Notes: a model not told the origin generated them from the letters alone. Shown: positions 49,013 through 58,791, counted from the first letter of the stretch. The stretch: 64,000 bases of DNA from Collinsella sp. AM18-10 (GCF_003471585.1 NZ_QRJO01000005.1:81307-145306); one strand, 5' to 3'. Made by a program: numbers and translations.

Positions 49013-51373
49013 ATGGATGCCGCAGCCCGTACCGCCCATGATTCCACCCTCCAGCCGTTCTCGGAGATGGAGCACTATAAGCATGCCGATGAGCTGCCGC
49101 CCGAGATTATGGCGGACAGCTACGACAAACTGGAGCGCCTGTGCCTCAAATATATGAATGTGGACGACTTTTCTAAGGTGGAGCAGGCCTATTGCTTTGC
49201 TGCCGAGAAGCACTGCAACCAAAAGCGCCGCTCGGGTGAGATGTACATCAACCATCCCGTCGAGGTGGCCATCATTTTGGCCGATCTCAAGATGGACTGC
49301 GATGTGGTGTGCGCCGCGCTGCTGCACGATACCGTCGAGGATACCGAGACCTCGCTTGCCGATGTTTCCGGCCTGTTTGGCGATACGGTGGCCGAGCTCG
49401 TCGATGGCGTGACCAAGCTCACCAACATCGAAGTCGACAGCATGGACGAGAAACAGGCGCTCACGCTGCGAAAGATGTTCCTCGCCATGTCCAAGGACAT
49501 CCGCGTCATCATCGTTAAGCTTGCCGACCGTCTGCACAACATGCGCACCCTTGCGGCCTTGCGTGAGGACCGTCGCCTGTTTAAGGCCCGCGAGACCATG
49601 GACGTGTATGCGCCCCTGGCCGACCGTCTGGGCATGAGCTCCATTAAATGGGAACTCGAGGACCTGTCCTTCTTCTACCTTGAACCCGACGCCTACCAGC
49701 GCATCGCACGCATGGTGGCGGAGTCGCGCGAGGTCCGTGAGCGCTATCTGGCCGAGACCATCAAGACGCTCACCGATGAGCTCAACCGCATTGGTCTTGA
49801 GGGCTTTCAGATCAACGGCCGTTCCAAGCACTATTGGTCCATCTATCAAAAGATGAAGCGCAAGGGCAAAGAGTTCTCCGAGATTTACGACCTGGTGGCA
49901 CTGCGCGTCATCACCCATTCGGTGCGCGATTGCTATTCCACGCTCGGTGCCGTGCATACTTTGTGGCATCCCATGCCCGGTCGTTTTAAAGACTATATCG
50001 CCATGCCTAAGGTCAACAACTACCAGTCGCTCCACACGACGGTTATCGGCCCCACGGCCCGTCCGCTCGAGATCCAGATTCGAACCTACGAGATGCACGA
50101 GCAGGCCGAGTACGGCATCGCCGCCCACTGGCTGTACAAGAAGTCGGGCGGTTCGTCTGCCTCCAAGACCAACGACGCCCAGCGTTTGGACGATCAGATT
50201 AACTGGCTCAAGCACTCGCTCGACTGGGCAGCGTCTGACGAGATCACTGACGCCAAGGAATATCTGCACTCGCTGAAGGTTGACCTGTTCGATCAGGAGA
50301 TTTTTGTCTTTACGCCCAAGGGCGAGGTCATGGCGCTTCGTGCCGGCTCTACGCCGCTCGACTTTGCCTACGCCGTCCATACCGAGGTCGGCAACCACTG
50401 CGTCGGCGCCAAGATCAACGGTGCGGTGGCTCCGCTCACGCACGAGATTAAGACGGGTGACCGTGTCGAGATTCTGACTAACAAGAGTTCCAAGCCGTCG
50501 CGCGATTGGCTCAAGATCGTTAAGACACCTTCCGCCAAGTCAAAGATCCGCCGCTATTTTGCCGCTGCGACCAAGGACGACGACGCTGCTGCTGGTCGCG
50601 ATATGCTGGCCAAGGACCTGCGTAAGCGTGGCTATGGCATTTCTACGCCGCGTTCGACGCGTGCGCTCAACGCCGTGGCGGAGCAGTTTAACTTCAAGCA
50701 GCTCGAGGACCTGTTTGCCGCCGTCGGCGCCGGCAAGGTTGCCCCGCGCGCTGTGGGCAATAAGGTCGAGCAAATCTTGGACCCCAAGCCCGAGGAACAG
50801 CTCACCAAGGCCGAGGCTATCGCCGAGGTCGTCAAGCAGCCTGCCCGCGGCTCCAACCGCAAGCCGCAAAAGCGCGGCAAGAGCGCCAGCAACGGCATTA
50901 TCGTCAAGGGCGAGAGCAACAGCGGCCTGCTGGTCCGTCTGGCCCATTGCTGCAACCCCGTGACGGGCGACGACATCGTCGGCTTCATCACGCGCGGTCG
51001 TGGCGTTTCGGTGCATCGCGCCAATTGCCCCAACGTCAAGGGTCTTATGGAGCATCCCGAGCGCATGATCGAAGTAGAGTGGGACGGCGCTGCCGACACC
51101 CTCTTCCAGGTCGAGATTGTGGTCGAGTGCCTGGACCGCATGGGCCTGCTCAAGGATGTCACCATTGCCATTGGCGATGCGGGCGGCAATATCCTTTCCG
51201 CCGCCACGTCGACCAACCGCGAGGGTATTGCAACCCTGCGCTTTATGGTCGAAATCTCGGACGCGAGTGGTCTGGATCCGCTGCTGGCCTCTATCAGCAG
51301 CGTCGACTCGGTCTATGACGCTCGTCGACTCATGCCGGGCGAGGGCGGGGCGCAGCTCAAGCGCAGGATATAG
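49013..51373 (+). CDS. rel: bifunctional (p)ppGpp synthetase/hydrolase RelA/SpoT
   Basis: A 786-residue long Rel: an HD hydrolase (HPVEVAIILADLKMDCDVVCAALLHDTVEDT, with HD at about 106-107), a synthetase (GRFKDYIAMPKVNNYQSLHTTVIGPTARPLEIQIRTYEMHEQAEYGIAAHW), TGS (VFTPKGEVMALRAGSTPLDFAYAVHTEVGNHCVGAKING), a Cys-containing region (HCCNPVTGDDIVGFITRGRGVSVHRANCPN) and C-terminal ACT (FQVEIVVECLDRMGLLKDVTIAIGDAGGNI). It makes and degrades alarmones on amino acid starvation. ATG 49013 follows GGGGAAGGGG. Downstream a terminator. Confidence 0.95.
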   Translation: MDAAARTAHDSTLQPFSEMEHYKHADELPPEIMADSYDKLERLCLKYMNVDDFSKVEQAYCFAAEKHCNQKRRSGEMYINHPVEVAIILADLKMDCDVVCAALLHDTVEDTETSLADVSGLFGDTVAELVDGVTKLTNIEVDSMDEKQALTLRKMFLAMSKDIRVIIVKLADRLHNMRTLAALREDRRLFKARETMDVYAPLADRLGMSSIKWELEDLSFFYLEPDAYQRIARMVAESREVRERYLAETIKTLTDELNRIGLEGFQINGRSKHYWSIYQKMKRKGKEFSEIYDLVALRVITHSVRDCYSTLGAVHTLWHPMPGRFKDYIAMPKVNNYQSLHTTVIGPTARPLEIQIRTYEMHEQAEYGIAAHWLYKKSGGSSASKTNDAQRLDDQINWLKHSLDWAASDEITDAKEYLHSLKVDLFDQEIFVFTPKGEVMALRAGSTPLDFAYAVHTEVGNHCVGAKINGAVAPLTHEIKTGDRVEILTNKSSKPSRDWLKIVKTPSAKSKIRRYFAAATKDDDAAAGRDMLAKDLRKRGYGISTPRSTRALNAVAEQFNFKQLEDLFAAVGAGKVAPRAVGNKVEQILDPKPEEQLTKAEAIAEVVKQPARGSNRKPQKRGKSASNGIIVKGESNSGLLVRLAHCCNPVTGDDIVGFITRGRGVSVHRANCPNVKGLMEHPERMIEVEWDGAADTLFQVEIVVECLDRMGLLKDVTIAIGDAGGNILSAATSTNREGIATLRFMVEISDASGLDPLLASISSVDSVYDARRLMPGEGGAQLKRRI

Positions 51374-51408
51374 ACAGCCCGGGCACTTTGTGTAGCTCAA
51401 CCAAATGG

Positions 51409-51434
51409 ACAGGGTCCCCAGGGGCCCTGTTTTT
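51409..51434 (+). terminator. terminator after rel
   Basis: Stem ACAGGGTCCCC / GGGGCCCTGT, followed by TTTT, 36 bases past the rel stop. Confidence 0.75.
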
Positions 51435-51783
51435 ATGCCGTTTGCCGATGATTTGCTACCGTTCACCGTTGGAAAAGCGATGGCCCATTTGGATGTAAAA
51501 CATCAAAATCGCAGGTAGACTCTGTATAGAGCGTCATTCTCTGCTGACCTGCGAAAAGGTGCCAAGTTGTTCACTGACAATGCTCAATAGGCGCGATATG
51601 GACCATATTTGTACGAAGAAATGTGTACAACCCAAAAGGCATAAACGCGGTTTTTCGAGCGGATTGAGTAAGTTGTTCATTCAGGTCCATCGTTGTATAA
51701 CCTTGTACAGCGAGAAGGGGAGCTAGTACCCCCGGTTCCCTTTATCGCCTTGCAGTTCCACGCATTCTTGGGAGGCGGTCGAT
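51435..51783 (+). promoter_or_regulatory. control region of GntR gene and PTS operon
   Basis: A 349-bp gap with no gene. Candidate sites: palindrome GATGTAAAACATC (51492-51504); AAGTTGTTCA twice (51564, 51670); GTATAA-CC-TTGTAC dyad (51695-51708) and two GTAC words in GTACGAAGAAATGTGTAC (51611-51628). Dyads of GTA-n-TAC type are usual GntR operators, so autoregulation is likely. Confidence 0.4.
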
Positions 51784-52521
51784 ATGGTAAAGGTCGATGA
51801 GTTCAGCAACTCGGGTCTTTTACATGTCCAGGCAGCAAACTGGATGCGCGAGAAAGTCTACAGCCACGAATGGGCCCCTGACGAGCAGATTCCAACTGAG
51901 CATGAACTCATGGATATCCTCCAGATGAGCCGTGGCACGGTGCGTCGGGCCATCCAGGCGCTTGTCGACGAGAACCTGCTTACCCAGATCCGCGGTAAGG
52001 GAACGTTTGTAACCAAGACGGTCTTTACACATCCCACGGGTTCTACCTTGATCTCGTTCGCCGAGTCGCTCAAATCCCAAGGGGTCGATTTTTCTACCAA
52101 GGTCGTACTGCACGAGGTCGTGCCTGCCGACAAGCTTATCGCCGCTAAGCTTTTTGTACCCGTGGGCACTCCCACGCTTAAGATGAACCGCGTTCGCTCC
52201 GTTGATGGCAAGCCGATTCTCTACATCGAAAGCCTCATCAATCTCTCTCTGTTTCCCGGCCTCGAAAATGTCAATTTCGATACCGAGACGCTCTTCGCGA
52301 CGATCGAGCGGATGTTTGGCAAGAAGATCGGGCATTCCAACGCTCGCTACGCCGCCCGCGTTGCGGGCGAGCGGGCCCGCTATCTCGATGTGCCCGAGCA
52401 GTCTCCGGTGCTGCATCTGGAACAGCAGATCTTCTTGACCGACAACAGCTCGGCCGAGTGGTCCAATGTCTGGCTATCTGCGAACAACTACGTGGTGGGT
52501 ACGGTGCTCCAACGCGTGTAG
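51784..52521 (+). CDS. GntR-family regulator with UTRA domain
   Basis: A 245-residue regulator of the HutC subfamily: N-terminal wHTH (WAPDEQIPTEHELMDILQMSRGTVRRAIQALVDENLLTQIRGKGTFV) and a UTRA ligand domain (FAESLKSQGVDFSTKVVLHEVVPADKLIAAKLFVPVGTPTLKMNRVRSVDGKPILYIESLINLSLFPGL). It is expected to bind the sugar phosphate made by the downstream PTS and thereby derepress the operon. ATG 51784 follows GGGAGG at 9 bases. 102 bases from the PTS IIA gene. Confidence 0.85.
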   Translation: MVKVDEFSNSGLLHVQAANWMREKVYSHEWAPDEQIPTEHELMDILQMSRGTVRRAIQALVDENLLTQIRGKGTFVTKTVFTHPTGSTLISFAESLKSQGVDFSTKVVLHEVVPADKLIAAKLFVPVGTPTLKMNRVRSVDGKPILYIESLINLSLFPGLENVNFDTETLFATIERMFGKKIGHSNARYAARVAGERARYLDVPEQSPVLHLEQQIFLTDNSSAEWSNVWLSANNYVVGTVLQRV

Positions 52522-52622
52522 CGCGGCCCCACACTTTATGGAATATCCCTACAACCCAATCCCTGTTGCTAAGGCCAAGGTTGCCTATCCCTGGCTGTTA
52601 TCAAAAAAGAGAGGAAGGTCCC

Positions 52623-53048
52623 ATGAAATTCGTGCTTGCATCGCACGGGCACCTGAGCGAGGGCATGCTCGACACCCTCCAGATGCTGCTCGGTCCGCAG
52701 GAGGACGTACTTACGTTTGTTTTGCATCCCGAGGAGGAGGCCGCCCGTCTGGGGGAGCGCATGGAGGCTGCGCTTGAGCCCGAGGACGAGGGAAACATCG
52801 TCTTTTTCACCGATCTGTATTTTGGAAGCCCCTTCAACCAGGTGGTCAACCTTTCGCGTAACCATGCGATCTATCACGTTACGGGCATGAATGTGCCCAC
52901 ACTTGTCGAGGCTCTGGTGGCGCGCAATGGAGGTAAGTCGGCGTCGGAGGTCTGCGATATCGCGCTCGAGGCCGCCAAGGATAGCGTCAAGGATGTTCGT
53001 AAGCTCATGTCCGTGGCAGACGGGCAAGAAGAAGATGAGGAGTTCTAG
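52623..53048 (+). CDS. mannose-family PTS EIIA component
   Basis: A 141-residue EIIA of the mannose (Man) family. FVLASHGHLSEGM places His8 as the phosphorylation site; FTDLYFGSPFNQV is a second family motif. Receives phosphate from HPr and passes it to EIIB. Preceded by GAGAGGAAGG. Confidence 0.9.
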   Translation: MKFVLASHGHLSEGMLDTLQMLLGPQEDVLTFVLHPEEEAARLGERMEAALEPEDEGNIVFFTDLYFGSPFNQVVNLSRNHAIYHVTGMNVPTLVEALVARNGGKSASEVCDIALEAAKDSVKDVRKLMSVADGQEEDEEF

Positions 53049-53050
53049 TC

Positions 53051-53548
53051 ATGAGAAACGTTGTATTGGCCCGCGTCGATGACCGCCTGATCCATGGTGA
53101 GGTCGTAAGCGTGTGGACCCCCAATCTTTCGGCAAACTGCATTCTGGTTGCCGACGACGCCGTGGCCCAAGATAAGTTCAACGTGCGCGTGCTCAAGTCG
53201 CTCGCGCCCGACGGTGTCAAGGTCTTTGTGGCAACGGTCGAGGGCGCCATCAAGGGTCTGCTCAAGGACCCGGTTCCCGGAGAGCGAGTGCTTGTTCTCA
53301 CCAAGAGCCCCATTGCCTATGCCCGCATGGTGGCTGCCGGCGTGCCCATCAAGGAGGTTAACCTGGGCGGTATGGGCATCCGCGGCGAGCGCAAACCGTT
53401 TATCAAGAACGTTGCCGCCGATCCGGACGAGGTCGTCGCTATCGAGCAGATGCGCGCTGCTGGTGTTCACGTGTACTACCAGCTCGTCCCCGAGCAAGCG
53501 GTCATCGAAGTCGACGATGCCCTTGCGCGCGCTCACGAGGGGGAGTAG
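53051..53548 (+). CDS. mannose-family PTS EIIB component
   Basis: A 165-residue EIIB: VLARVDDRLIHGEVV carries the phosphohistidine (His15) as in ManX/AgaB proteins, and NLGGMGIRGERKP is a conserved surface loop. Two bases after EIIA. Transfers phosphate to the sugar at EIIC/EIID. Confidence 0.9.
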   Translation: MRNVVLARVDDRLIHGEVVSVWTPNLSANCILVADDAVAQDKFNVRVLKSLAPDGVKVFVATVEGAIKGLLKDPVPGERVLVLTKSPIAYARMVAAGVPIKEVNLGGMGIRGERKPFIKNVAADPDEVVAIEQMRAAGVHVYYQLVPEQAVIEVDDALARAHEGE

Positions 53549-53551
53549 GCC

Positions 53552-54334
53552 ATGACCATCATCCAAGCCCTTCTTTTGGGCGTGCTGTATTGGCTCGCCG
53601 TGGGCAACCTTCCGTTTGTAGGCCTTTGGTCGGTGCAGCGCCCGCTCGTCTGCGGCCTTATCGCCGGTTGCATCCTGGGCGATCCGGTTGCCGGAGCTGT
53701 TACCGGCGGTACCATCAACCTGGTATATCTGGGCTTTATCTCTGCGGGTGGCTCGATGCCGGCCGATATGGCGCTTGCGGGCATCCTCGGTACGGCCTAT
53801 GCCATCACGGGTGGCCTTTCTGCCGAGACCGCACTTGCCCTTGCCGTGCCCATCGGCATTCTTGGCACCATCGTCTGGTATCTGCGCATGACCTTTGACT
53901 CGGTTTTCGTCCATATGGCCGACGGCTTTATCGAGCAGGGTAAATTCGATCGCATCTGGATCGCTAACGTGGCGCTTCCCCAGGTCTTTGCCTTTGTCAT
54001 CACGGTGATCCCCTGCACGGTCGCGGCATATTTTGGCGCGGCGTACATTCAGTCGTTTATTGACATGATGTCGGGCCCCGTCCTCACGGTGTTCCAGGTC
54101 ATCGGTGGCCTCATGCCCGCCCTCGGCATTGCTATCACGCTCCAATACATCTTCAAGGGCGAGGCGATCGTATTCCTGTTCCTCGGATTTGTCCTTGCAG
54201 TGTATTCGGGCCTCGGCCTTCTTCCCCTGGGCGTTATCGCGCTTATCACCGCCGTGGTCTATGTTCAGCTCTCCGCCAAGAGTGAGGCTCAGGCCGCAGC
54301 CCCCGCTATCGAAGACGATGAGGAGGAGTTTTAA
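53552..54334 (+). CDS. mannose-family PTS EIIC component
   Basis: A 260-residue membrane subunit with eight or so helices, starting MTIIQALLLGVLYWLAVGNLPFVGLWSVQRPLVCGLIAGCILGDPVAGAVTGGTINLVYLG, typical of EIIC of sorbose/mannose/GalNAc-type systems. Forms the sugar channel with EIID. Three bases after the EIIB gene. The C terminus is acidic (IEDDEEEF). Confidence 0.9.
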   Translation: MTIIQALLLGVLYWLAVGNLPFVGLWSVQRPLVCGLIAGCILGDPVAGAVTGGTINLVYLGFISAGGSMPADMALAGILGTAYAITGGLSAETALALAVPIGILGTIVWYLRMTFDSVFVHMADGFIEQGKFDRIWIANVALPQVFAFVITVIPCTVAAYFGAAYIQSFIDMMSGPVLTVFQVIGGLMPALGIAITLQYIFKGEAIVFLFLGFVLAVYSGLGLLPLGVIALITAVVYVQLSAKSEAQAAAPAIEDDEEEF

Positions 54335-55204
54335 ATGGCTTCCGATACCAAAAAGACTGAGGACGGCCTTGCCCGCAAAGGCGGCCTTGTCTCCAAGCGT
54401 TCGCTCAAGCGCTCTTGGTTAATTTGGGAGATGTTCCCCCAGACCTGCTATAACTACGAGCGCATGATGGGCCAGGCTGCTGCCCACACCTTCGTTCCCG
54501 TGGTGAAGGAGCTCTATAAGGACGACCCCGAGAAGCAGCGCGAGCTCATGAAGCGAGAGAGCGAGTTCTTCAACGTGCATGTTGAGTTTGGCTCGTGCAT
54601 CCTCGGCATGGCAATCGCCATGGAAGAGGAAAAGGCCCAAGGCGCCCCCATCCCCAACGAGTTCATCACCAACATCAAGACCTCGCTCATGGGTCCTCTT
54701 GCTGGCGTGGGCGACACCATCTGGCAGGGCGTCGTCATCCCGATCCTCCTGGGAATCTGCATCGACCTGACCCGTATGGGCGGCGGTAACATCTGGGGAG
54801 CCATTCTGTACGCGGTGCTTATCCTCCTGGCTGCATTTGCCCTTTCGTACGCCAACTTTATGTTTGGCTATCGCGCGGGGTCGGAGGCCGTGGTCGATTT
54901 CTTGGAGAAGGGCACGCTCAGCCGCATTCTCAAGGGCGCCTCGATCATGGGCTGCATGGTCATGGGCGGCCTGATCGTCAATTATGTTTCGGTTACCTGC
55001 GGCATCGAGTTTTCGAGTGCGGGCACGGCGTTTAACCTTCAGGCCGACCTGTTTGACACCATCATGCCCAAGATCTTGCCGCTTGCGGCGACGATGGGTA
55101 TCTACGCGCTACTCAAGCATCGCTGGTCGTCCATCAAGATTATCGGTCTCATCATCGTTATCGGCATCGTCTGCGGCCTGACCGGCATCCTCACGTTCGT
55201 TTAG
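54335..55204 (+). CDS. mannose-family PTS EIID component
   Basis: A 289-residue EIID: cytoplasmic SWLIWEMFPQTCYNYERMMGQAAAHTFVPVVKELY then ILGMAIAMEEEKAQGAPIPNEFITNIKTSLMGPLAGVGDTIWQGVVIPILLGICIDL, family hallmarks, and C-terminal helices. Abuts EIIC. A hairpin (55268-55285) lies before the next gene. Confidence 0.9.
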   Translation: MASDTKKTEDGLARKGGLVSKRSLKRSWLIWEMFPQTCYNYERMMGQAAAHTFVPVVKELYKDDPEKQRELMKRESEFFNVHVEFGSCILGMAIAMEEEKAQGAPIPNEFITNIKTSLMGPLAGVGDTIWQGVVIPILLGICIDLTRMGGGNIWGAILYAVLILLAAFALSYANFMFGYRAGSEAVVDFLEKGTLSRILKGASIMGCMVMGGLIVNYVSVTCGIEFSSAGTAFNLQADLFDTIMPKILPLAATMGIYALLKHRWSSIKIIGLIIVIGIVCGLTGILTFV

Positions 55205-55267
55205 AACGCAATCTGCGGAAGCATTTCCGCTTTTCCCAATCCACCCAAAACCAAATCGCTTCCAAAA

Positions 55268-55285
55268 AGTGTCCATCAGGACACT
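55268..55285 (+). promoter_or_regulatory. small hairpin between EIID and dehydrogenase genes
   Basis: AGTGTCC-ATCA-GGACACT with no T run. It could set the relative levels of transport and catabolic mRNA. Confidence 0.35.
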
Positions 55286-55330
55286 GGGGGAGTGCTGTCA
55301 AAAAACGTCCAACCATAAAGGAGATCAACC

Positions 55331-56380
55331 ATGAAAGCCATGCTCATGCATAAACCGGGCGATGTCCGCCTGACCGAGCTCCCCACGCCTGAACCGGCGG
55401 CTGACGAGGTGCTCATCGCGATCAAAGCGTCGGGTATCTGCACCAACGATGTGCGCGACTACCATGGCGACTGTAGCTACTCCTATCCGCGTATCGGCGG
55501 TCATGAGTATTGCGGAACCATCGTCAAGATGGGCGACGCTGTCAATCCCAAGCACTTTCAGGTGGGCCAGAACGTGGTCTCCTATATCATCGAGGATTGT
55601 CACGAGTGCAACCTGTGCAAGACGGGCAATGAGAATATCTGCCTGGATCATCTTGAGAGCAAGGTTTTCCACAACCCCGATGGCATCTCGGGCTATTGCG
55701 GCTTTGCAGAGTACATCACGGCAAAGGCTGACGATCTGATCGCCTATGAGGAAGAGACCGACTTTACCAAGATGGCCTTTACCGAGCCCCTCGCCTGTTG
55801 CGTCAACAGCATCAATCGCTGCGATATCCGCTTTGGCCAGGACGTGGCAGTTGTGGGCGGTGGCACGATGGGCCTTCTGCATGTGATGCTTTTGGTCCGT
55901 AAGGGTGCGCGCGTTATCGTGAGCGAGCCTTTGGTGGAGCGCCGGGAGCTTGCACTCAAACTGGGCGCATACGCCGCCATCGACCCTATGGAGTCCGATC
56001 CCGTGGAGCGCGTGCGCGAGCTCACCCGTGGTCAGGGTGCCGATTTCGTGTTCAACACGTGCGCCCATCCCAAAATCGCTGTCCAGGCCATTGACATGAT
56101 GGCCCCCTGCGGAACCTGCATGATGTTCAGCTCGATTCATCCGCGCGAGAACATCCCTGTCGACGTAAGCGCACTCCATACCTTCCAAAAGACGGTGACC
56201 GGTGCCGTGAGCCCCACGGTTCGTGCGTACTACGAAGCCGTTCAGCTCATCGACAAGGGTATTATCGACCCGCTTCCCGTGCTTGAGGGCGTGTTTGATT
56301 ACACGGATTTCCAGTCGGCTATGGACACGGCGTGCCGCCCCGATACCTACAAGGTCGTCGTGAAGTTTGGCGAGTGGTAA
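55331..56380 (+). CDS. zinc-dependent alcohol/polyol dehydrogenase (MDR family)
   Basis: A 349-residue medium-chain dehydrogenase. The catalytic-zinc residues are in GICTNDVRDYHG and GGHEYCG; the structural zinc site is DCHECNLCKTGNENIC with four Cys; the NAD loop is VAVVGGGTMGLLHVMLL. Family members oxidise sorbitol, L-idonate or threonine. Within this operon it should oxidise a sugar alcohol or acid phosphate, or act on the free substrate. RBS AAAGGAG at 55317. Confidence 0.85.
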   Translation: MKAMLMHKPGDVRLTELPTPEPAADEVLIAIKASGICTNDVRDYHGDCSYSYPRIGGHEYCGTIVKMGDAVNPKHFQVGQNVVSYIIEDCHECNLCKTGNENICLDHLESKVFHNPDGISGYCGFAEYITAKADDLIAYEEETDFTKMAFTEPLACCVNSINRCDIRFGQDVAVVGGGTMGLLHVMLLVRKGARVIVSEPLVERRELALKLGAYAAIDPMESDPVERVRELTRGQGADFVFNTCAHPKIAVQAIDMMAPCGTCMMFSSIHPRENIPVDVSALHTFQKTVTGAVSPTVRAYYEAVQLIDKGIIDPLPVLEGVFDYTDFQSAMDTACRPDTYKVVVKFGEW

Positions 56381-56382
56381 CG

Positions 56383-57867
56383 ATGGGCGGCTCGAGTGCT
56401 TCGGGAGCGCCGGTTGTCTTAGGCATCGATCTCGGTACCTCCTCGGTCAAGGTCGCCGCATTGTGCGGAAGCTCGGTCGTGGCGGAAGCATCAAAGTCCT
56501 ATGAGATATCGAGCCCGCAGCCGGGCTGGCGCGAGATTGACCCTGCGCTTTGGTGGGGGGCAAGCAAGGCTGCTGTCGCCGAGGTTGCCTCAAGGGTCGA
56601 CGGCGAAATCTCTGCCATTGGCGTAACCGGCCAGATGCATACGCTCGTGCCGCTTGATGCGGAGGGCGCGCCGGTGCGTCCTGCCCTCATGTGGAACGAC
56701 GTGCGCACGGCCGATTTGGTTCCGCGGGTTCGTGCGCGCCTCAATGCGGCGGGAGAGGACTATCTTGCGCGTTTGGTGAGCACGGGGAGCCCGGCGGCAA
56801 ACCTCGTATGGCTTAAAACCCAGGAGCCGGCGCCATTTGCAAAGCTTGACCGCTTTTTGATTGGGCCCGACTGGATCGTTTTCAAGCTTACCGGGTCCGT
56901 TGAGACCGATTATTGCGAGGCCTCGACATCTTCGCTCTTCAACCTCGAGGAGCGAGCGTGGTCGGAGCGCGCTTGTGTTTCCCTAGGGATCCCACCGAGT
57001 ATCCTGCCGCCTGTGCGCGGAGCCGCTCAGGTTGCCGGGCACGTGGATGACGGGCTTGCCAAAGAGCTCGGGATCCCCGCCGGGATCCCGGTCGTTCACG
57101 GCACGGGCGATAACCCGGCGGCCGCCGTCACGACGGGATGCCTCGTGCAGGGACGAACCGTCATTTCGCTCGGCACCTCCGGCGTTCTCATGGCGCGTCG
57201 CGATGCCCCCGATTTTTCCGCACGTGGCAAGAACATTCTGTTCTCCGCGGACGGCAAGGACGTTCGCTGCCTGGTTCAGGGTGCGATTCAATCCTGCGGC
57301 TCCACGCGTTCTTGGCTTATCGAGCGCATCTTGCAGGCCTCGTCGTATGACGGTGTCGACGGCCAGGCCGATGCTTCTCGGGCGGGAACAGGCGAGCTTC
57401 TGTTTTTCCCGCATATGACGGGCGAGAAGACCCTCTTTGCCGATCCGTCCCTGCGCGGCGCATTTATCGGCTTGACGCCCGAGAGGTCTCGGGCGGACCT
57501 CGACCTTGCGGTCATGGAGGGCATCGCATACGGCTTCCGTCAGCTTGCGTCCGAGATGGCCATCCCACTCGACGGGCACGAGCCCTTGCTTGCCGTGGGT
57601 GGAGGCGCTCGGTCTTCGACCTGGCTCCAGGTCTTGGCGGATGTCCTCAAATGCCCGATTCAGCGCGTCGAGGGACCAAGCGGTGCTGCTGTTGGGGCCG
57701 CAGTGCTTGCCCTTACCGGGGCGCTCGGATGCCCTGAGCCCGAGGTCGTGAGCTTTGGTGCCGTGTTTGAACCTGGTGCCGCTGCTGACAACCATGACAG
57801 GAAGTACAAAAGGTACTTGCATATCCGTGAGGCGCTCAAAAGCATCCCCTCTGAGTACGACCTCTGA
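56383..57867 (+). CDS. FGGY-family carbohydrate kinase (xylulokinase-like)
   Basis: A 494-residue kinase: GIDLGTSSVKVAAL (phosphate 1), GWREIDPALWW and SAIGVTGQMHTLVPLD near the substrate site, then GTGDNPAAAVTTG and VISLGTSGVLM (adenosine), and AVGGGARSSTWLQVLADVLKCPIQ. Most similar to xylulokinase. Two bases after the dehydrogenase stop. It would phosphorylate a ketose made by the dehydrogenase. Confidence 0.85.
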   Translation: MGGSSASGAPVVLGIDLGTSSVKVAALCGSSVVAEASKSYEISSPQPGWREIDPALWWGASKAAVAEVASRVDGEISAIGVTGQMHTLVPLDAEGAPVRPALMWNDVRTADLVPRVRARLNAAGEDYLARLVSTGSPAANLVWLKTQEPAPFAKLDRFLIGPDWIVFKLTGSVETDYCEASTSSLFNLEERAWSERACVSLGIPPSILPPVRGAAQVAGHVDDGLAKELGIPAGIPVVHGTGDNPAAAVTTGCLVQGRTVISLGTSGVLMARRDAPDFSARGKNILFSADGKDVRCLVQGAIQSCGSTRSWLIERILQASSYDGVDGQADASRAGTGELLFFPHMTGEKTLFADPSLRGAFIGLTPERSRADLDLAVMEGIAYGFRQLASEMAIPLDGHEPLLAVGGGARSSTWLQVLADVLKCPIQRVEGPSGAAVGAAVLALTGALGCPEPEVVSFGAVFEPGAAADNHDRKYKRYLHIREALKSIPSEYDL

Positions 57868-57930
57868 TTATCCCCATACCTGTTTATAAAGACCGCCGGC
57901 TTGCCGGCGGATGAGTGGAAGGAAGCCACT

Positions 57931-58791
57931 ATGCCCCTCGTCGATATGAACACCCTCATCGAGATCGCCAAGAAGGGAGACGTGATGCTCCCGGCGTTCA
58001 ACACCACCAACATGGAGATGACACTCGCCATCATGGACGCCTTCGAGGCCAACGGCATGCCCGGTATCATTCAGATTGCACCGACCAACGTAAAACTTAC
58101 CGGCTACGACTACATCTCCGAGGTTGCCCATCGCGCCATCCACGACTACACCGTTCCCATGGCGCTCCACCTCGACCACGGCAAGACGCTCGACGACGTG
58201 CGCCGCGCCGTGGAGGCCGGCTTCACCTCCGTCATGATCGACGGCGCCGCCCTGCCTTTCGAGGAGAACGTCCGTTTCAGCCGCCGCGCCGTGGATTACT
58301 GCCATGCGAGCGGGGTCTCGGTCGAGGCCGAGCTCGGCGCCATCCGCGGCAAGGAGGACGACCACGTCTCCGAGGCGGATTGCAAGACCGACCCCGCGGA
58401 GGTGGCCGAGTACGTAGAGCGCGTGGGTTGCGACACGCTCGCCGTCTCTATCGGCAACGTCCACGGCCTGGAGGACACGCCCAAGATCGACCTTGATCAC
58501 CTTGCCAAGATTGCCGCGGTCTGCCCCTGCCCACTTGTGCTCCATGGCGGCTCCGGCATCCCGTTCGAGACCATTGCCGCGATGAAGCAGTACGGCATGG
58601 TCAAGATCAACATCGCGAGCGACCTGCGTCAGGCCTACATCCGTGCCGTCGCCGCCGCGCATGACAAGAACCCCAACGAGGCCAACCTCGCCAAGGTCCT
58701 CATGGATGCCCGTGCGGCCGTCACCGAGGTCGCGCGCAAAACGCAGCTCGGCATCAACGGCATGCTCGATGCGAAAGACCTCGCGGCATAA
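57931..58791 (+). CDS. class II fructose-bisphosphate/tagatose-bisphosphate aldolase family (operon copy)
   Basis: A 286-residue aldolase: HLDHGKTLDD (zinc His), SVMIDGAALPFEENV, VEAELGAIRGKEDD, GNVHGLED and LHGGSGIP. Shares domain with KbaY/GatY and Fba. Last gene of the sugar operon, so likely to split the phosphorylated ketose. AAGGAAG lies 6 bases before ATG 57931. Specificity cannot be set from sequence. Confidence 0.85.
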   Translation: MPLVDMNTLIEIAKKGDVMLPAFNTTNMEMTLAIMDAFEANGMPGIIQIAPTNVKLTGYDYISEVAHRAIHDYTVPMALHLDHGKTLDDVRRAVEAGFTSVMIDGAALPFEENVRFSRRAVDYCHASGVSVEAELGAIRGKEDDHVSEADCKTDPAEVAEYVERVGCDTLAVSIGNVHGLEDTPKIDLDHLAKIAAVCPCPLVLHGGSGIPFETIAAMKQYGMVKINIASDLRQAYIRAVAAAHDKNPNEANLAKVLMDARAAVTEVARKTQLGINGMLDAKDLAA

